Below, piece by piece: positions 62,257 through 64,000 of a stretch of 64,000 nucleotides of DNA. The DNA is taken from contig NZ_BLIZ01000001.1 of assembly GCF_019972315.1 (NCBI RefSeq), positions 620,001 to 684,000 of the forward strand, in the 5' to 3' direction. The stretch comes from Geobacter sp. AOG1 (GTDB taxonomy: Bacteria > Desulfobacterota > Desulfuromonadia > Geobacterales > Geobacteraceae). The position numbers were made by a program, and so were the translations under genes. The notes under the pieces were generated by a model that worked only from the letters and a program-made list of their open reading frames with translations, did not search any database and was not told the origin of the DNA. Positions within the stretch are counted from its first letter, which is position 1. Every line of letters starts with the position of its first letter.

Positions 62257-64000
62257 CTACCATTTTCCGGTCACAGGCTTATCACCTGAAGCACCAAAGC
62301 TATACAAGTACAAGATATCTGTTCCCGGGTCCCAAGATCCATCGCCATCCGAGTCAAGATACCATGTCCCGTCCGTAAACACCCCAATTTTGCTCGTGCC
62401 GCTACCGTTCCAATCTCCTGTTATGGGAGTAGCACCTGTAAGGCCGAAGTAGTACAATTTATCGGTTGGCGTGGCATCCAAGATGCCGTTACCGTTGTAG
62501 TCCAGGTACCATGTATTCATAGTAGGGTCATAGACTCCGATCTTAGTAATGCCGGTCCCACTCCAGTCTCCTGTTACGGGGATGACCCCTGTAAAGCCGA
62601 AGTAGTACAATTTGTCGGTTGGCGGACCGTCCCAGACGCCGTTGCCGTTGTAATCCAGGTACCATGCACTCGTAGCAGGGTCGTAGACTCCGATCTTAGT
62701 AGTGCCGGTCCCGTTCCAGTCTCCTGTTACGGGAATGGCGCCTGTAAAGCCAAAGTAGTACAATTTATCGGTTGGCGGGCCGTCCAAGATGCCGTTGCCA
62801 TTGAAGTCCAGATGCCATGCGCTCGTAGTCGGATTATAAGCACCGCTCTTAGTGGTGCCGGTCCCATTCCAGTCTCCGGTTATCGGAATATCGCCAGTAT
62901 TCCCGAACGTAGATACTCTATCTCCTCCATTCCATACTCCGTTACCGCTCAGGTCGACATACCATGCCCCGTTTGCGAACACCCCGATTTTTGTGGTACC
63001 GCTACCTGACCAGTCAGCAGTCACGGGTACAGCCCCTGCTTGACCGATACCGAAAGCATGCATGGTATCGGTTGGCGTACCATCCCATACTCCGTTGCCG
63101 TTCAGGTCAAGATACCATAACCCGTTATCGTAAACTCCTAACTTACTGGTTCCATTGCCCGTCCAGTCCCCGGTGACCGGCACGGCTCCCGCGAGACCGA
63201 TGCCGTAAGTGTATAGGCCATCGGTTGGTGTGCCGTCCCATGTGCCGTTGCCGTTCAGGTCGAGGGACCATGTCCCGTTACGGTACACTCCGATTTTCGT
63301 GGTTCCGGTTCCCGTCCAGTTTCCGGTGACCGGTACGTCTTCCGTGAGACCGCCGAAAGAATACAGGCCGTCGGTTGGTGTGCCGTCCCATGCACCGTTG
63401 CCGTTCAGGTCGAGATACCATTCTCCGTTTTTGTAGACGCCGACTTTTGTTCTGCCGTCTCCGTTCCAGTCTCCGGTTACAGGAACATCTCCAGGATTTC
63501 CAAAATTATAGATTGCATCTACTCCCGGATCAAAGACACCGTTACCATTCATATCCAGATACCATTGACCGTTTCTGTAGACGCCAATTTTTTTCCTGCC
63601 ATCTCCGTTCCAATCCCCGGTTACCGGGATATCACCTGGCATGCCGAACGTAAACGCACTGTTTCCAACATCCCATGCGCCGTTGCCGTTCGAGTCAAGG
63701 TCCCACTCGCCGTTGCCGTGGGAAACGCCAATACGGTCCACCGCTAGGGGCGACGGATAAGGAAGGGTTGTGTCAACCGTAAAGACATTTTCGGCGAAGC
63801 CGATATTCCCTGCCAAATCGCGCGATTCCACCCGAAGCGAGTGGATGCCGCCGGTAGTTAGAGTATCGAGACGATCTCCAGCAACCTTGGATACCGTATT
63901 GTTGTCGACAATTACCGTTATATCTCCATCGCTCACGGTATATCTGAGAACCGGCGTTGCCTCGCGGATGAATCCGGTCGGTGCGATGATGTGGACGGTC
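62257..64000 (-). CDS. Secreted repeat protein, C-terminal part (about ten VCBS/FG-GAP-like repeats)
   Basis: The frame is open to the right edge, so the N-terminus lies outside the window; about 580 residues are visible. First comes an Ig-like stretch (GGIHSLRVESRDLAGNIGFAENVF), then about ten 45-50-residue repeats of the form DIPVTGDWNGDGRKKIGVYR, NGQWYLDMNGNGVFD. The NGNG and WNGDG turns are Asp/Gly/Asn-rich and probably bind calcium, forming a beta-propeller-like surface. The final repeats (SFGASGDKPVTGKW) end at the stop. Likely an extracellular or cell-surface protein; the catalytic or anchor domain is not seen. Confidence 0.85.
   Translation of the reverse strand, partial: TVHIIAPTGFIREATPVLRYTVSDGDITVIVDNNTVSKVAGDRLDTLTTGGIHSLRVESRDLAGNIGFAENVFTVDTTLPYPSPLAVDRIGVSHGNGEWDLDSNGNGAWDVGNSAFTFGMPGDIPVTGDWNGDGRKKIGVYRNGQWYLDMNGNGVFDPGVDAIYNFGNPGDVPVTGDWNGDGRTKVGVYKNGEWYLDLNGNGAWDGTPTDGLYSFGGLTEDVPVTGNWTGTGTTKIGVYRNGTWSLDLNGNGTWDGTPTDGLYTYGIGLAGAVPVTGDWTGNGTSKLGVYDNGLWYLDLNGNGVWDGTPTDTMHAFGIGQAGAVPVTADWSGSGTTKIGVFANGAWYVDLSGNGVWNGGDRVSTFGNTGDIPITGDWNGTGTTKSGAYNPTTSAWHLDFNGNGILDGPPTDKLYYFGFTGAIPVTGDWNGTGTTKIGVYDPATSAWYLDYNGNGVWDGPPTDKLYYFGFTGVIPVTGDWSGTGITKIGVYDPTMNTWYLDYNGNGILDATPTDKLYYFGLTGATPITGDWNGSGTSKIGVFTDGTWYLDSDGDGSWDPGTDILYLYSFGASGDKPVTGKW

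Overview
The window looks like a chromosome segment of a Geobacter-type bacterium (Desulfuromonadia, strict or facultative anaerobe). I infer this from the group-4-hydrogenase-like membrane complex, the large chemotaxis operon, an anaerobic beta-oxidation operon tied to a fused isobutyryl-CoA mutase, GEMM-I riboswitches that closely resemble the Geobacter cGAMP-type form, and a likely selenoprotein. Most of the window is GC-rich and tightly packed. Roughly 41.9-48.3 kb and 55.5-58.6 kb are visibly more AT-rich and hold accessory genes and gene remnants.

Layout. 1-4.9 kb: the end of an operon for an energy-converting hydrogenase-related complex (HyfC/E/F-like membrane subunits, a large subunit without NiFe-ligand cysteines, and a ferredoxin/small-subunit fusion), then a long-form GAPDH (5.0-6.4 kb). 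6.5-12.3 kb: an OmpA-type lipoprotein, a small Cys-rich protein, and a divergent pair of a Cache/multi-PAS histidine kinase and an NtrC-family sigma-54 activator. 12.3-24.4 kb: one chemotaxis/signalling operon (HD-GYP response regulator, soluble MCP-like protein, STAS, CheY, CheA, CheW, MCP, His-less kinase-like protein, CheD, CheY, CheR, CheB) behind a candidate sigma-54 promoter.

24.4-32.6 kb (minus strand): thiolase, 3-hydroxyacyl-CoA dehydrogenase, enoyl-CoA hydratase, acyl-CoA dehydrogenase, EtfB, EtfA, CoA-transferase and a second acyl-CoA dehydrogenase, as one operon. Its promoter shares a composite operator with icmF (34.3-37.5 kb). Together these give a plausible route from isobutyryl-CoA via butyryl-CoA to acetyl-CoA, and the adjacent MerR-family gene is the likely regulator. 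An M24 peptidase lies between them.

38.5-52.7 kb: an AraC-family regulator and two oxidoreductase operons with the same upstream element (two 8-bp half-sites 20 bp apart). Between the operons sits a defence-like insert: a CopG/PIN toxin-antitoxin pair, a hipA remnant, and a 1523-residue protein with a predicted nuclease domain, a STAND-type NTPase and a long helical C-terminus. 52.7-56 kb: two L,D-transpeptidases and an Lpp-like lipoprotein, headed by two tandem GEMM-I riboswitches, each with its own terminator.

56.4-62 kb: two methyltransferases, then an ArsR-controlled operon (nucleoside phosphorylase-like protein, a thioredoxin-like protein with an in-frame UGA and a SECIS-like hairpin, two methyltransferases, a CGGC protein, a J-domain protein). 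62.3-64 kb: the C-terminal part of a repetitive secreted protein that runs off the right edge. I see no rRNA, intact tRNA, CRISPR array or intact insertion sequence.
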